The notes under the pieces: model-generated
What the model was told of the DNA's origin: nothing
The model's database searches: none
The model's input: only the letters and a program-made list of their open reading frames with translations
Part shown: piece after piece, positions 41,865 through 42,413 of the stretch
Position numbering within the stretch: position 1 is the first letter of the stretch
Layout of the letters: the number at the start of each line of letters is the position of its first letter
Assembly: GCA_910577235.1 (NCBI GenBank)
Contig: CAJTMX010000033.1
Coordinates: forward strand, 1 to 42,413
Direction of reading: 5' to 3'
DNA from: an uncultured Acetatifactor sp.
GTDB lineage: Bacteria; Bacillota; Clostridia; Lachnospirales; Lachnospiraceae
Length of the DNA: 42,413 nt
Program-made: the position numbers and the translations under genes

Positions 41865-42337
41865 GCCCCGATCTTCCGCTTGATCTCATCGAAAGAGACA
41901 GGGGTATAGTCGGTGCGCTCCGCAGAGACGCAGTAGTGCTGACTGCTGAAGGTCTTATACAGGGGCGAGGCATGCACATGGCCGAAGAGATTGGCATAGG
42001 GCATGTTCTCACAGACATACAGCGGTTCATGGGACAATATCCAGAATCCCTCCAGGATCACCGGCAGATCGTACACTTCGGCGAATCCCATATCCCGGTA
42101 AGCCTGGTTGTCCAGCGTGTCGTGATTGCCCCTGACCAGATATTTTGTGCCGTTAACAAGGACAGGGGACAGATGTCCCCAGTCTCCCAGCACATAGACG
42201 GTATCCTCCGGGGATACCGTCTCGTTCCACCGCCGTATCAGCTCCCGGTCCATGGCCCGGGCATCGTCAAAAGGGCGGTTCTCATAGCGTCTTATCCGTT
42301 CGTCTCCGAAATGTGTATCAGCGATAAAATAGATCAT
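41858..42337 (-). CDS. Small metallophosphoesterase
   Basis: A 159-residue calcineurin-like phosphoesterase of the short YfcE-like type. The motifs are ADTHFGD (Asp7, His9), LGDWGH, RGNHD, LSHEP and FGHVHASP, in the expected order. The D-x-H, GNHD and GHxH set would bind two metals. GGAGG lies just upstream of the ATG on the minus strand. It overlaps the end of the aldo/keto reductase by seven bases. The substrate is unknown; small members often act on cyclic nucleotides or capped nucleotides. The remaining bases up to 42413 show only the leader of this gene. Confidence 0.9.
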   Translation of the reverse strand: MIYFIADTHFGDERIRRYENRPFDDARAMDRELIRRWNETVSPEDTVYVLGDWGHLSPVLVNGTKYLVRGNHDTLDNQAYRDMGFAEVYDLPVILEGFWILSHEPLYVCENMPYANLFGHVHASPLYKTFSSQHYCVSAERTDYTPVSFDEIKRKIGAQ

Positions 42338-42413
42338 AGCGTATCCTCCATATATAATTTATAACTCAAACTTCCCACACCGATTTCGGGAATAAAGCCT
42401 TGATAAATGCCGG

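Overview
The window looks like chromosomal DNA of a gut Firmicute of the Lachnospiraceae (class Clostridia). The reasons are strong GGAGG-type ribosome binding sites, frequent GTG/TTG starts, a lachnospiral-type NAD-dependent DNA ligase, DUF4474 and DUF6512 proteins, a CoA-transferase of the butyryl-CoA:acetate type and a bile salt hydrolase. This rests on reading protein sequences by eye; no database search was run. About 40 genes are supported, most on the + strand. I see no rRNA or tRNA genes, transposases, phage genes or CRISPR arrays.

Layout. 1-7.3 kb holds an esterase, a small unknown, a HAD phosphatase, a triple-PepSY lipoprotein, a convergent membrane protein, an XRE regulator with a large C-terminal domain, a GNAT remnant, a membrane-anchored protein that may have a permuted papain-like fold, and a hemerythrin. 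7.3-17.3 kb is a lipoprotein cluster. Two paralogues carry different tandem repeats just after the lipobox, and there are also a WG-repeat lipoprotein, a duplicated-domain lipoprotein, a frameshifted lipoprotein and two gene remnants. Embedded in this cluster is a pair of ADP-ribose enzymes: a PARG-type glycohydrolase and the RNA 2'-phosphotransferase KptA. 17.4-21.1 kb has a coiled-coil protein, a broken RelE-type toxin with its antitoxin, and a metallophosphoesterase/DUF4474 operon on the minus strand.

21.3-28.2 kb carries housekeeping genes (RNase H, RluF-like pseudouridine synthase, LigA, a methyltransferase, MetA) followed by a Sel1-repeat protein. 28.2-32.9 kb has a TIR-transmembrane-DUF6273 protein, a bile salt hydrolase, and an XRE regulator overlapping an aromatic-acid-exporter-like membrane protein; the regulator's C-terminal part resembles flagellar MotA/FliG segments. 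33.0-42.4 kb has TruA, the CoA-transferase, an ECF sigma factor with a very long C-terminal extension, an AT-rich beta-propeller gene, a PAP2 phosphatase, ComFB, a patatin-like phospholipase, an aldo/keto reductase with two Fe-S motifs and a second metallophosphoesterase.

Possible links between genes. MetA (Glu111 suggests acetyl-CoA use) belongs to methionine synthesis. The bile salt hydrolase fits life in an animal gut. PARG and KptA both act on ADP-ribose chemistry, and the TIR protein may consume NAD. The two XRE genes each have an inverted repeat at their own promoter or leader, which suggests self-regulation. The observations most worth following are the PARG-KptA pair, the HTH-MotA/FliG-like fusion, the membrane TIR-DUF6273 protein, the extended sigma factor, and the lipoprotein cluster with its repeats and broken genes.
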